Assembly (NCBI GenBank): GCA_038040485.1
Contig: JBBPIE010000003.1
Coordinates: forward strand, 62,001 to 126,000
DNA length: 64,000 nucleotides
Direction of reading: 5' to 3'
DNA from: Onstottus_B arcticum
GTDB lineage: Bacteria; Acidobacteriota; Blastocatellia; UBA7656
Notes under the pieces: generated by a model
What the model saw: only the letters and a program-made list of their open reading frames with translations
What the model was told of the DNA's origin: nothing
Database searches by the model: none
Made by a program: the position numbers and the translations under genes
Shown here: positions 35,170 through 43,832 of the stretch, one piece after another
Layout of the letters: the number at the start of each line of letters is the position of its first letter
How positions within the stretch are numbered: position 1 is the stretch's first letter

Positions 35170-36894
35170 TCAGGGGTTATCACCGAAGGCATCCGGCGCC
35201 GAAGCCTCTTGTTTCCTTCCGAGTCGAAAGACCCGAGCAGCGGGCGCGCCCTCGTAGACGCTTGCTTGCACGACCGGGAAATTGCTCTCGATGAATTTGG
35301 AATTCTCGATGTTCTCAAAATACACGCGGCCTGGTTGAAGCAACACGAAGTCCGGCCGCCCCTCATTCAAATTGAAAGCCGGCTGTGAAAGGATCTCGGA
35401 GCGAATATCCGTCCGGTTGTAACGCTCGAGGTAATACTGAACAACGCCGGGTATTTCGCTTGCCATGCGAGCGCCCGGCTCGGCGGTCTCCGCGATGTAG
35501 CGTATGCTCTCGCGCGCGCCCAGATCGTAATACTCATCGTGAGGAAAGAAGTAGCCGACTCGATGCCCGCCAAGCGAGTTTACCCAAAGAGCCGGGTGCG
35601 ATGAGAGAACAGCCCTCGCCGCTGTGACCGCCGGCGCGGCGACAAACACCGCCGCTGCCGCCGCTGCCGCAAGCCGCGGCGCGAAGTCTCCTTCAAACCT
35701 CTGACGCAGTGCCGAAGACAACGCACGCCATATCGCGATTACTCCGACCGCGGCCGTCACATAGACCAACGGCATGAGCGAGAGCGAGTATCGCGAAAAC
35801 TTCACTCCTACTAGCAACATCGGCAGCCAGAACACCAGCATCATCCTCAGGAATAGATAACCACGCGATTGCTGATGGTCTCCTCGTCTTCGGAAGATTT
35901 CAATCAGCCCGGCGATGAATGCCACCAGAACCGGCAGCGGAAGCTTGACCAACAGGAATAGAAAATAGAAGTACCAGGGGCTGCCTCCGGGCGAGTAAGT
36001 GGCATCGTTGATGACCAGCTTGGCCATCATCAGATACCCGTGATGCGTGAGAAACTCCGCGTTCACGTACTTCCACAAGTACCTCCAGGTCTGCGGCAGG
36101 AAAATCGCTGGGTTGAAAACGGCAAACGCCAACACAAGCCCGCCCAAATACTTCGCCCACATTCGCTGCGTTAGCGGCCGATTGTTGCGGCTGTCGTAGC
36201 CGATCAGCGTGTAGAAAAGCGCGTTGAGCCCGACATAGTGCGGAAAGTATTTGGACGCAACCATAAGCCCGAACGCAGCGCCCGCCAACGCATAGAGCCG
36301 CTCTTGCCCGCTCGTATCGCAAGCCGGAAGTCCTTTTGCGCGATTGTATAAGTAGAAACCCAGCAGCATGAAGAAGACAAGCAACGTGTCCTCTTTGCCG
36401 GTGCGATTGAACCAAATGGCGTCAAGCCCCAGGGCCCAAAACGCTGAGCCCATGATTGCGATTCTAAACCCGAGCAGCGTGGAGGTCAGCAACAGCAAAG
36501 GAATGACGGCAAGCGCGCCGAAAATCGCGTTGGGCAACCTGAGCGCCGTCTCTTCGGAGATCGTGAGCCCCAGATACTCGCCCCGTGTGCGGTTCCACGC
36601 CAGAGCAGCCTCAACAGAAGCGTAACAGAGCAGCTTCATCATCATCGGGTGTTCGCCGTTTGCGGTGATGTCGCCCTGGCGATAGGCCCGGATCGCGAAT
36701 ACTTTGTTTGCTTCGTCCTCCGCAAGACTCGCCGCGTCCAACCGGACTACGCGGGCTGAGAACCCGACTGCTGCGAGAATAAGAATGACGAGGAGCGTTC
36801 TCTGTTCGAGGCGGCCGAAGAACCCGAGGCGGGTCCGAGTTCTGCTCTGCCCGAGATCGGAATAGCTCAACTCGATCTCGTCTAGTGTTCGCAT
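35170..36894 (-). CDS. GT39/ArnT-like membrane glycosyltransferase
   Basis: 574 residues with about nine to eleven hydrophobic segments. The first loop has LAEDEANKVFAIRAYRQGDI, with the acidic pair (DE) typical of GT-C transferases, followed by NGEHPMMMKLL. Members take a sugar from a polyprenyl phosphate and add it to a lipid or protein outside the membrane. It is the first gene of the unit with the deacetylase and the GT2 enzyme, which could make its donor. GGAG precedes ATG 36894 after a short spacer. Acceptor and sugar are unknown. Confidence 0.8.
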   Translation of the reverse strand: MRTLDEIELSYSDLGQSRTRTRLGFFGRLEQRTLLVILILAAVGFSARVVRLDAASLAEDEANKVFAIRAYRQGDITANGEHPMMMKLLCYASVEAALAWNRTRGEYLGLTISEETALRLPNAIFGALAVIPLLLLTSTLLGFRIAIMGSAFWALGLDAIWFNRTGKEDTLLVFFMLLGFYLYNRAKGLPACDTSGQERLYALAGAAFGLMVASKYFPHYVGLNALFYTLIGYDSRNNRPLTQRMWAKYLGGLVLAFAVFNPAIFLPQTWRYLWKYVNAEFLTHHGYLMMAKLVINDATYSPGGSPWYFYFLFLLVKLPLPVLVAFIAGLIEIFRRRGDHQQSRGYLFLRMMLVFWLPMLLVGVKFSRYSLSLMPLVYVTAAVGVIAIWRALSSALRQRFEGDFAPRLAAAAAAAVFVAAPAVTAARAVLSSHPALWVNSLGGHRVGYFFPHDEYYDLGARESIRYIAETAEPGARMASEIPGVVQYYLERYNRTDIRSEILSQPAFNLNEGRPDFVLLQPGRVYFENIENSKFIESNFPVVQASVYEGAPAARVFRLGRKQEASAPDAFGDNP

Positions 36895-37002
36895 CCTTTC
36901 TTCTCCGGTTCAACTCGAACCTTGTTGTCCCTCAACCAGATCTTAAGAGTGCAGTTGGCGAAACTCAAACGCGATTTCCCGGGTGGTGGGTCAGCTTCAA
37001 TT

Positions 37003-37072
37003 CAGAGTACAAGCTTCAGCTTCTCTTTCGCCGCAGGAACGTGAGAAGCAAGCTAGAGCTTGAGCTCTGAAC
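37003..37072. repeat. Weak heptamer inverted repeat, locus K (AAGCTTC)
   Basis: CAAGCTTCAGCTTCTC faces GAGAAGCAAGCTAGAGCTTG; outer bases TTCAGAG and CTCTGAA also pair. Units are about seven long but more worn than at other loci. Confidence 0.5.
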
Positions 37073-37085
37073 CTTCAAGCGGAGA

Positions 37086-37115
37086 CAAAAAGCCGCTGCC
37101 ACGGTGGCAGCGGCA
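37086..37115 (-). terminator. Strong intrinsic terminator of the dcw operon
   Basis: GCCGCTGCCAC and GTGGCAGCGGC pair perfectly (37092-37114) and on the minus strand are followed by TTTTTG. It is 33 bases after the ftsZ stop. Confidence 0.88.
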
Positions 37116-37147
37116 AATCAGCTCGGAGGATTGTACGCGCCAAAACT

Positions 37148-38302
37148 CTAGTCAGCCTTCTTGCGCATGAAAGCCGGAACATTTATGTCATCGCGCCTGA
37201 GAGAATCAACCGAAGCTGCTCCGGCGAGCGCGCCAGTTCCACGAGGCTCGGTTGCCGGCGGTTGCGCGCTCGGATAAGTGCGCACAGGCTCGGAGAGCGC
37301 CGCCGGTTTCTCGAAGCCCGTGGCGATGACCGTTATTTTCATTTCGTCGGCGAGACGGCTGTCGAGCACCGCGCCGAATATGATGTTGGCGTCCGGGTCG
37401 GCGGCGTCGTGAATGATCGACATCGCCTCGTTCACCTCAAACAGAGTGAGATCGGTACCGCCGGTGATGTTAACCAGGAGCCCGCGCGCGCCTTCGATCG
37501 AAGCTTCTTCAAGCAGCGGGCTGGATATCGCCCGTTGAGTTGCTTCAAGCGCCCGGTTCTCCCCCTTCGCTGAACCCGTTCCCATCAAGGCCATTCCCAT
37601 TCCTTCCATGATCGTTTTCACGTCGGCGAAGTCGACGTTGATCAGCCCTGGCACGGTGATGATGTCGGATATCCCTTGCACCGCTTGCAGCAATACGTCG
37701 TCGACAAGCCTGAACGAGTCATAGAACGGAGTGCCCTTCGGCACGGCGCTCAGAAGCCGCTCATTGGGGATCGTTATGACCGTGTCGACGCATTCGCGAA
37801 GTTCGTTCAAGCCCTGCTCCGCTTGACGCAACCGGCGCCGCCCTTCAAACCCGAACGGTTTGGTCACGACTGCCACGGTCAGTGCGCCCAACTCAGTAGC
37901 CAGGCTTGCGATGATGGGTCCGGCTCCTGTTCCGGTTCCCCCTCCGAGTCCCGTCGTAATAAAGACCATGTCCGCGCCTTCGATCGCTTCGATGATCTTC
38001 TCGGTATCTTCGAGCGCGGACTGCCGCCCGACCTCCGGGTCTCCGCCGGCGCCAAGCCCGCGAGTCAGCTTTTCGCCGATCTGGAGCTTGACCGACGCGC
38101 TTGAGTTCCGCAGCGCCTGAAGGTCGGTGTTGGCAACAAGAAACTGAACCCCTTCGATGCCCGCAGCGATCATTCTGTTGACCGCGTTCCCGCCGCCTCC
38201 GCCAATTCCTACGACTTTTATCTTAGCGCCGCTCACGGGTCTCTCCGATTCAGCGAAGACGATGGACCCTGCGCGGGCCCCCTTCCGTTGATCAACTGCC
38301 AT
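37148..38302 (-). CDS. ftsZ: Cell division protein FtsZ
   Basis: 384 residues from ATG 38302, with AGGAGG eight bases upstream. FtsZ is the tubulin-like GTPase that forms the division ring. The phosphate-binding region starts at KIKVVGIGGGGGNAVNRM, the tubulin signature is GLGGGTGTGAGP (about residues 99-110), and the T7 region follows (GLINVDFADVKTIM). The short C-terminal peptide is …RRDDINVPAFMRKKAD, with the usual IxVPAFxR membrane-anchor binding motif. It is the last gene of the dcw cluster, 356 bases after ftsA, with its own promoter candidate and a strong terminator behind it. Confidence 0.97.
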   Translation of the reverse strand: MAVDQRKGARAGSIVFAESERPVSGAKIKVVGIGGGGGNAVNRMIAAGIEGVQFLVANTDLQALRNSSASVKLQIGEKLTRGLGAGGDPEVGRQSALEDTEKIIEAIEGADMVFITTGLGGGTGTGAGPIIASLATELGALTVAVVTKPFGFEGRRRLRQAEQGLNELRECVDTVITIPNERLLSAVPKGTPFYDSFRLVDDVLLQAVQGISDIITVPGLINVDFADVKTIMEGMGMALMGTGSAKGENRALEATQRAISSPLLEEASIEGARGLLVNITGGTDLTLFEVNEAMSIIHDAADPDANIIFGAVLDSRLADEMKITVIATGFEKPAALSEPVRTYPSAQPPATEPRGTGALAGAASVDSLRRDDINVPAFMRKKAD

Positions 38303-38658
38303 TATGGATGCCTCCTGCAAACGATAAACTGACAACCATCCAAACGATACCTTCAGGCGTGGCGAAGCGATGCCGCTGACTCTCTACGGGCTTCAAGAGG
38401 TCAAACACAACAGCGGTTAATCGGTTCACTCCTCACCCAAAGAGCGAGCCAAACACAAATCACTGCACCATCACCCAGGCGGGCGCTGGAACTTTGCGAC
38501 CGTGCTTAGAGGGGGTTCTCGTAACAGTGCCTTTTTTGAGGCTGGCATCCGGTTGCTACAATATGTGGTAGACCAAAGTTCTGAAGACACCGCGAATAGT
38601 AGCACAGACGGCCAGACCCTACAACATCTTTTTCCGGCAAATTGAAACATTTTTTGCA
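38303..38658. other. Spacer between ftsA and ftsZ
   Basis: 356 bases without a gene. It holds a promoter candidate (38596-38624) and the ftsZ ribosome site AGGAGG. No heptamer repeat is seen here, unlike the other spacers of the cluster. Confidence 0.6.
38596..38624 (-). promoter_or_regulatory. ftsZ: Candidate internal promoter for ftsZ
   Basis: TTGTAG (38619-38624) and TACTAT (38596-38601), 17 bases apart, on the minus strand, shortly after the ftsA stop. The leader to ftsZ would be about 285 bases. Confidence 0.5.
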
Positions 38659-39894
38659 TCAGCGAAGCCACCGCTTCCAGAAACTCTGCGGCTTCGGCAC
38701 GCCGTCCTTCAACACGTGAATCTTTTTCTGGTTGATCTGCTTGTGAAACCCGTAAAGCAAAGTTCCAACCACCGTCGCATAAGCCGGGCTGTCGATCTCG
38801 CCCGTCAAACCTCCGACGAAATCCGGCAGACCATGACGCGCCGGAAGGTCCAGTACCTGCTCGGCCATCTCGACCACGCCATCCATCATCGACCCGCCGC
38901 CGATCAACACCACGCTCGAAAGTATCTGCCGCTCGAAGCCTGCGCGTTGAACCTCTTCCGCCGCGTGGCTGAATATCTCTTCGGCGCGCGGCTGCAGGAT
39001 CTCGCACAGAATCTGGCGGCTGAGCATGCGCGGCTGCCGGCCTCCCACCGACGGCACCTCGACCATCCGGACTCGCTCGCCCTCCGCCATCAAACCCGCA
39101 AGCGCGCACCCCTCGCTTTGCTTGATTCGCTCGGCTTCCGGAATCGGAGTCCGCAAACCCACCGCGATGTCGTTAGTGAAATGATTTCCGCCCATCGGGA
39201 ACACTGCTGTGTGACGCACCGCGTCCCGGTAGAAGACAGTCAGGTTCGTGACGTCCGCCCCGATGTCGATCACCGCCGCGCCGTACTCCTTTTCGTCCTG
39301 GGTAAGCGTGGACTCGCCCCCGGCGATATGATTGACGACCGTGTCGGTCACCATTATGCCGGCGCGGTTCACCGAAGTGATGACGTTCTGGCGAGCCGTG
39401 ATCGGCGAGGTAACCACGTGAACCGATGCTTCGAGCCTCATCCCCAGAAACCCGATCGGGTTTCCGATTCCGTCTTGTCCATCGACTGTGAATTCCTGGG
39501 GCAGCACGTCGATGATCTCGCGATCGGTCGGCACGCTGACCGCGCGCGCCTGATCGATGACCCGGTAGACGTCTTCTTCGGTGATGTCCCGGTTGCGGCG
39601 GCTGATCGCGATCACGCCTCGCGAGTTGATCCCGCGCACTTGCACGCCGCCCAAACCCACGAACGCAGCATCGATCGGGAGGCCGGACATCATCTCCGCC
39701 TCCTCGACCGCACGCTTGATCGCATCAACAGTAGCTTCGATGTTGACGACGACGCTCTTGCGAACTCCACGCGACGGAGCACGGCCGATGCCGATGATCT
39801 CCAGCGTGTCGTTCTCGGTTATTTCTCCGACCACCGCTCTGACTTCGGTCGTTCCGATGTCGAGCGCTGCAATGTGTTTATTACCCTTTGACAT
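38659..39894 (-). CDS. ftsA: Cell division protein FtsA
   Basis: 411 residues from ATG 39894, with GGAGG six bases upstream; the frame upstream is heptamer repeat and not real coding. FtsA is the actin-like protein that ties FtsZ to the membrane. The nucleotide-binding parts are visible: IAALDIGTTEVRAVVG, AAVIDIGADVTNLTVFYRD (about 205) and SVVLIGGGSMMDGVVEMAEQVL (about 330). The C-terminal PKPQSFWKRWLR is the amphipathic membrane anchor. It lies between ftsQ and ftsZ as in most bacteria. Confidence 0.96.
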   Translation of the reverse strand: MSKGNKHIAALDIGTTEVRAVVGEITENDTLEIIGIGRAPSRGVRKSVVVNIEATVDAIKRAVEEAEMMSGLPIDAAFVGLGGVQVRGINSRGVIAISRRNRDITEEDVYRVIDQARAVSVPTDREIIDVLPQEFTVDGQDGIGNPIGFLGMRLEASVHVVTSPITARQNVITSVNRAGIMVTDTVVNHIAGGESTLTQDEKEYGAAVIDIGADVTNLTVFYRDAVRHTAVFPMGGNHFTNDIAVGLRTPIPEAERIKQSEGCALAGLMAEGERVRMVEVPSVGGRQPRMLSRQILCEILQPRAEEIFSHAAEEVQRAGFERQILSSVVLIGGGSMMDGVVEMAEQVLDLPARHGLPDFVGGLTGEIDSPAYATVVGTLLYGFHKQINQKKIHVLKDGVPKPQSFWKRWLR

Positions 39895-39911
39895 ATTCAT
39901 CCTCCGGCTGA

Positions 39912-40004
39912 TCAATTTCGGATTGCGGATTTCGGATTGCGGATTGTTAGCAGGTGTTCCGAACTGCGGGCTCTTCAATCCGCAATCCGCAATCCGCAAT
40001 CCCC
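39912..40004. repeat. Heptamer inverted repeat, locus D (GATTGCG)
   Basis: Between ftsQ and ftsA. On the minus strand four GATTGCG units start seven bases after the ftsQ stop (TAA), and CAATCCG/AAATCCG units lie before the ftsA ribosome site. The arms could pair. Confidence 0.85.
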
Positions 40005-40007
40005 GCC

Positions 40008-41015
40008 TTATTTCTTCTTCGGGGCTTGACTCGATCTTGACTCCTGCCGAGCCGCCTTCTGCGCGCCGGGGGTGGCGAAGTTAACAACGATCCGCTCACT
40101 TCGAGCGGCATCGATGAAGTTAATGTTGTCGGCGTTCTGAATCAGCCGTTCGATGTCCTGCACCCGAAAACGGCCAGGCAACTCAGAATCACCTTGCTTG
40201 ATCGCTCGAAGCACTTGAAGCGCCTTCTCGAAGCGCTTGCGAAAGTCGGTGCTGCCGACGTGCACCATCACCGGCGGGTGTGCCAGCCGCAGGTTAACGT
40301 CCCTTGTAAAAGTCAGATCGATCTGATCGATCAGATTCCAAAGCGGATTGGGTCCCTCGCGAAACTCGCGTTCGATCTGTTTGAAGACTGCGATGCGCTC
40401 GCGGTCCTCAGCCATCGCCGACTGAGTGCGGTTTCCTTCCGCAAAACCCTTGGCGACCGGCGGTATCTCGCGCGCCTCACCCGTCTTCGGATCGAGATTC
40501 ACATCGGTGAAGTCGCCCATCTCGACCGCGTCTTCGTCGAGCCAGATCAGCGATTCGGAATCGCGGCGCACCAGCACAACCGGCTGCCGCTCGGCGACGC
40601 GTACGAAGATGCCGTCGGGCAAGACTCGCGCTACGGTTGCGGCTCGCACCCGAGGAACTGCTTCAACCTTCTGTCGCAACAACGCAAGATCGACGTCCAG
40701 CAATCTGTTCTGGCCGACCGCGCGGCGGACGGCTTGTTCGACATCAGCCTGGAGCGCCGCGCTTGCATCGCTGACGGTGACGCGCCGCAACTGAAACAAT
40801 CGAGAGCTGGCCATCACGTTGTAGCCGACGATCACAAGCACCAGCGCCGCAAGCAGCGCTGCCGGGGTTGCAAACATCATCGCGGCTCGCAGCGCCTTGC
40901 GGATGCTCAGAAGCTGGCTCTGGCGAGGCCCTCTTCTCTGAACGCGCCGCGACCCGCGTGGCGTGACCACCTGGGCCCGCGACTTTGGTTCTCTTGGAGT
41001 TACCGGCACGTTCAC
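40008..41015 (-). CDS. ftsQ: Cell division protein FtsQ
   Basis: 335 residues from GTG 41015; a GTG six bases later has the better GGAGG spacing. The order is: a basic cytoplasmic tail of ~45 residues, one membrane helix (AALLAALVLVIVGYNVM), a POTRA domain (LFQLRRVTVSDASAALQADVEQAVRRAVGQNRLLDVDL…VRAATVARVLPDGIFVRVAERQPVVLV) and a long C-terminal domain. FtsQ links early and late division proteins. The C-terminus is Ala/Lys-rich (SSQAPKKK). It lies between murC and ftsA, with repeats on both sides. Confidence 0.93.
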   Translation of the reverse strand: MNVPVTPREPKSRAQVVTPRGSRRVQRRGPRQSQLLSIRKALRAAMMFATPAALLAALVLVIVGYNVMASSRLFQLRRVTVSDASAALQADVEQAVRRAVGQNRLLDVDLALLRQKVEAVPRVRAATVARVLPDGIFVRVAERQPVVLVRRDSESLIWLDEDAVEMGDFTDVNLDPKTGEAREIPPVAKGFAEGNRTQSAMAEDRERIAVFKQIEREFREGPNPLWNLIDQIDLTFTRDVNLRLAHPPVMVHVGSTDFRKRFEKALQVLRAIKQGDSELPGRFRVQDIERLIQNADNINFIDAARSERIVVNFATPGAQKAARQESRSSQAPKKK

Positions 41016-41030
41016 CTCCCGGGGAAGAGA

Positions 41031-41185
41031 TCAGAAGTCAGAAGTCAGAAGTCAGAACGGAAGATGTCGAAGCAGCTAGCCGCCGACAGCCCGCGAGCGC
41101 AACGCGAAAAAACTGACTCATGAATCCTGACCTCTGAGTACTGACTTCTGACCTCTGACCTCTGACTTCTGACCTCTGACTTCTG
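41031..41185. repeat. Heptamer inverted repeat, locus E (TCAGAAG)
   Basis: Between murC and ftsQ. Directly after the murC stop (TAG) about nine TCAGARG-type units run on the minus strand (41114-41185), and four reverse-complement units (41031-41058) precede ftsQ. Confidence 0.85.
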
Positions 41186-42571
41186 CTACTCATCCAACAT
41201 CCTCAACAGCTCATCTCCGGCTTGCCACACGTTGCCGGCGCCTAGCGTCAGCACCAAATCGCCGGGCTGAACGATCTCTTTGAGCCTGGACGCCGCCACC
41301 GCGAGCGCTCCGATGTATTCAACCTGACGGTGGCCGAACCGCTCGATTTGTTCGGCCAGCGCCTGACTGGTGATCCCTTCGATCGGCTCTTCGCTGGCGG
41401 CGTAGATGTCCGCTATCAGCAAAACGTCCGCGCCGTAAAACGATCTAGCAAACTCGTCCATCTGGTCCCGCGTGCGGCTGTAGCGATGCGGCTGAAACAA
41501 AGTGATCACGCGCCGGCCCGTTGTTCGGGCCGCAGCCAGCGTCGCCTTTACCTCAGTCGGATGATGACCGTAGTCGTCCACCAGGATGACTCCGCGCTTC
41601 TCGCCCTTTATCTGGAAGCGACGCTCGGCTCCCGCAAACTCCGCCAGCGCCGCCGCGATCTCCTCGAACTTGATGTTCAGGTCGAGTCCCGCCGCGACCG
41701 CCGCAAGCGCGTTGTAGACGTTGTGCAAGCCCGGCACGTTCAGCGTCACGCTTCCCAGCTCTTCGCCAAACGCCCGCACTCGAAACTCTGAGCCGAAGTC
41801 CGTGTTCATCTGTACTTGCCAGGCAGAGACGTCCGCTTGCGCCGCAAGTCCGTAGCTGATCGTACGACGGACAATGTTAGGAATAATCCCCTGTACGTTC
41901 TCATCGTCGAGACACAGAACGATCGTGCCATAGAACGGAACGCGGTTCGCAAACTTCGTGAAGCAGTCTTTGATCTCATCGATGCCGCCGGTGAAGTGAT
42001 CGAGGTGGTCGGCGTCTATGTTCGTCAACACCGCGATGGTCGGCGTCAGCAGCAGCAGCGACCCGTCCGACTCGTCGGCCTCGACGATGATGTACTCGCC
42101 TCGCCCGTGTCTGGCGTTCGAGCCGAGCGATTTGACGCGTCCGCCAACCACCACTGAAGGATCGAACCCGGTCTTGGTCATCAAGTGCGAGATCATCGAA
42201 GTCGTCGTAGTCTTGCCGTGAGTGCCGGCGACCGCGATGCCGTGGCGGTAAAGCCGCATCAACTCGGCCAGCATCTCGGCGCGCGGAATAACGGGTACCT
42301 GTCGCTGCCGCGCACCGATCACTTCAGGGTTGTCGTCGCGCACTGCGGACGAACACACGACCACGTCCGCCTCCGCGACGTGCTCTCCGGCGTGACCTTC
42401 CCAGATCGTTGCGCCCATCGCTTCCAGACGATCGGTTATCGAGCTGCGCTTGAGGTCGCTGCCAGTCACGCAAAAGTTCTCGCCAAGCGACAGCAAGACC
42501 TCGGCGATGCCGCTCATCCCGATGCCGCCGATCCCTACGAAGTGAATTTGTCTGGCTCCTCGAAAAAGCAT
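41186..42571 (-). CDS. murC: UDP-N-acetylmuramate-L-alanine ligase MurC
   Basis: 461 residues. MurC adds L-Ala to UDP-MurNAc with ATP in the cytoplasm. The N-terminal Rossmann part begins QIHFVGIGGIGMSGIAEVL, the ATP P-loop is AVAGTHGKTTTTSMI (about residues 114-128), and the central signature IVEADESDGSLLLL and the C-terminal VDDYGHHPTEVKATL with RVITLFQPHRYSRT follow. The ribosome site lies next to the heptamer repeat of locus F. The gene order murG-murC-ftsQ is canonical. Confidence 0.97.
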   Translation of the reverse strand: MLFRGARQIHFVGIGGIGMSGIAEVLLSLGENFCVTGSDLKRSSITDRLEAMGATIWEGHAGEHVAEADVVVCSSAVRDDNPEVIGARQRQVPVIPRAEMLAELMRLYRHGIAVAGTHGKTTTTSMISHLMTKTGFDPSVVVGGRVKSLGSNARHGRGEYIIVEADESDGSLLLLTPTIAVLTNIDADHLDHFTGGIDEIKDCFTKFANRVPFYGTIVLCLDDENVQGIIPNIVRRTISYGLAAQADVSAWQVQMNTDFGSEFRVRAFGEELGSVTLNVPGLHNVYNALAAVAAGLDLNIKFEEIAAALAEFAGAERRFQIKGEKRGVILVDDYGHHPTEVKATLAAARTTGRRVITLFQPHRYSRTRDQMDEFARSFYGADVLLIADIYAASEEPIEGITSQALAEQIERFGHRQVEYIGALAVAASRLKEIVQPGDLVLTLGAGNVWQAGDELLRMLDE

Positions 42572-42576
42572 CTCGC

Positions 42577-42686
42577 CTGTTGTCCCTTGTCCTTAGTCCC
42601 TTGTCCTTGGTCCTTCGCCCGTCTTCATCAGTCCTGACTCATGGTCGTCACGAAGGACAAATGACTAGTGACCAATGACCAGGGAC
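42577..42686. repeat. Heptamer inverted repeat, locus F (GTCCCTT / GTCATTG)
   Basis: On the minus strand, units GTCCCTG, GTCATTG, GTCACTA, GTCATTT and GTCCTTC span the end of murG: its last six codons and stop lie inside the repeat. The reverse arm (GGACCAA, GGACAAG, GGACTAA, GGACAAG, GGACAAC) ends just before the murC ribosome site. Confidence 0.82.
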
Positions 42687-43738
42687 ATCGCTATATCGAC
42701 GGTTCGTTCGGCCGAGTCGGGTCTTGCAAGGCTTCGACTCGCCTCTTCCATTCGACCTATTGCTTCTGGATGCCCGATCAATCGCGTCAGTTCCTCCGCA
42801 AGCCTCGCCGGAGTCAGCTCCTTCTGAAGAATCATCCTTCCCGCGCCCGCTCGCTCGAACGCCTCAGCGTTCTTGCGTTGATGATCATCAGCCGCGAAAG
42901 GAAAAGGGACGAAGATCGCTGCCTTCCCGGCCGCCGCCACCTCCGCCGCCGTCGTAGCCCCGGCCCTGCATATCAACACGTCCGCGCGCTCGAACTGAGC
43001 AGCCATGTCGTGTATGAAACTCCTCACGTCAGCTTCGAATCCCGCGTCTTGATATCCGCGTCTCACCAACTCGAAGTCCTGCTCGCCCGTTTGGTGAGTG
43101 ATCGCCAACCGGCCGCGTTGCGGTACGAGCAGCAAGAGCGCGCCGACCATCGCAGTGTTGATCGCGCGCGAGCCCTGACTGCCGCCGAAGATCAAGACGT
43201 TCAACGTCTCGCCTCTCTCTTTCTCCTTCACGTTCGCGAAGTCGCCGCGAACCGGATTGCCGGTCACGATGCCTCGCTTCCCGAAATAATGTCTCGCTTC
43301 CTCAAAGCTCACCGCTGCAGCATCCACGAACCACGCGAGGACTCGATTGGTGAAACCGGGCATCGCGTTCGGCTCGACAATCATCGTCGGTACTCGCGTG
43401 AGCGCCGCGATCAACAGCGTCGGGCCCGACGAGTAGCCTCCAACTCCGATCACAACCTGCGGCGCAAAGCGCCTCAATATTCGAAGCGCCGCAATAAAGC
43501 TCAGCGGCAACTGCGCGAGTGATTTCACCCTTTGAAAGACCGACACGCCTTTGAGCGCGCCCACCTGAATCATCTCGAGCGCAAAGCCCTCGCGCGGCAC
43601 GATCTTTGACTCGAGGCCGCGCGGCGTTCCCACAAACAAAACCTCGATCTGCGGGTCGCGCCGTCTCAACTCGCGCGCGATGGCCACGCCCGGATAGATG
43701 TGCCCGCCCGTTCCTCCGGCCGCGATAATGACACGCAT
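42665..43738 (-). CDS. murG: MurG, UDP-GlcNAc transferase forming lipid II
   Basis: 357 residues from ATG 43738; codons upstream of it are heptamer repeat. MurG adds GlcNAc to lipid I on the inner face of the membrane. The N-terminal RVIIAAGGTGGHIYPGVAIARELRRR is the lipid-binding glycine loop, VGVGGYSSGPTLLIAAL the second, and the C-terminal FGGSQGSRAINTAMV and CRAGATTAAEVAAAGKAAIFVPFPFAADDHQRKNAE hold the donor site. The end, …IAMSLVIGH, is encoded partly by repeat units of locus F, so the original C-terminus may have been changed. Confidence 0.96.
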   Translation of the reverse strand: MRVIIAAGGTGGHIYPGVAIARELRRRDPQIEVLFVGTPRGLESKIVPREGFALEMIQVGALKGVSVFQRVKSLAQLPLSFIAALRILRRFAPQVVIGVGGYSSGPTLLIAALTRVPTMIVEPNAMPGFTNRVLAWFVDAAAVSFEEARHYFGKRGIVTGNPVRGDFANVKEKERGETLNVLIFGGSQGSRAINTAMVGALLLLVPQRGRLAITHQTGEQDFELVRRGYQDAGFEADVRSFIHDMAAQFERADVLICRAGATTAAEVAAAGKAAIFVPFPFAADDHQRKNAEAFERAGAGRMILQKELTPARLAEELTRLIGHPEAIGRMEEASRSLARPDSAERTVDIAMSLVIGH

Positions 43739-43832
43739 ACCGATTTTGGATTTTGGATTTTGGATCTTCGATTGAAAGACGGCGCGTGTGATCTCGCGCA
43801 ATCCAAAATCCAAAATCTAAAATCCAAAATCG
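43739..43832. repeat. Heptamer inverted repeat, locus G (GGATTTT)
   Basis: Between ftsW and murG. It starts directly after the ftsW stop (TGA) with CGATTTT, GGATTTT, AGATTTT, GGATTTT, GGATTGC; the reverse arm GATC, CAAAATC, CAAAATC, CAAAATC ends three bases before the murG start codon. Confidence 0.87.

Noticed and set aside
38716..39891. Long plus-strand open frame opposite ftsA
   Set aside because: It is a shadow of ftsA in a GC-rich gene, is rich in Arg/His/Asp and has no family pattern.
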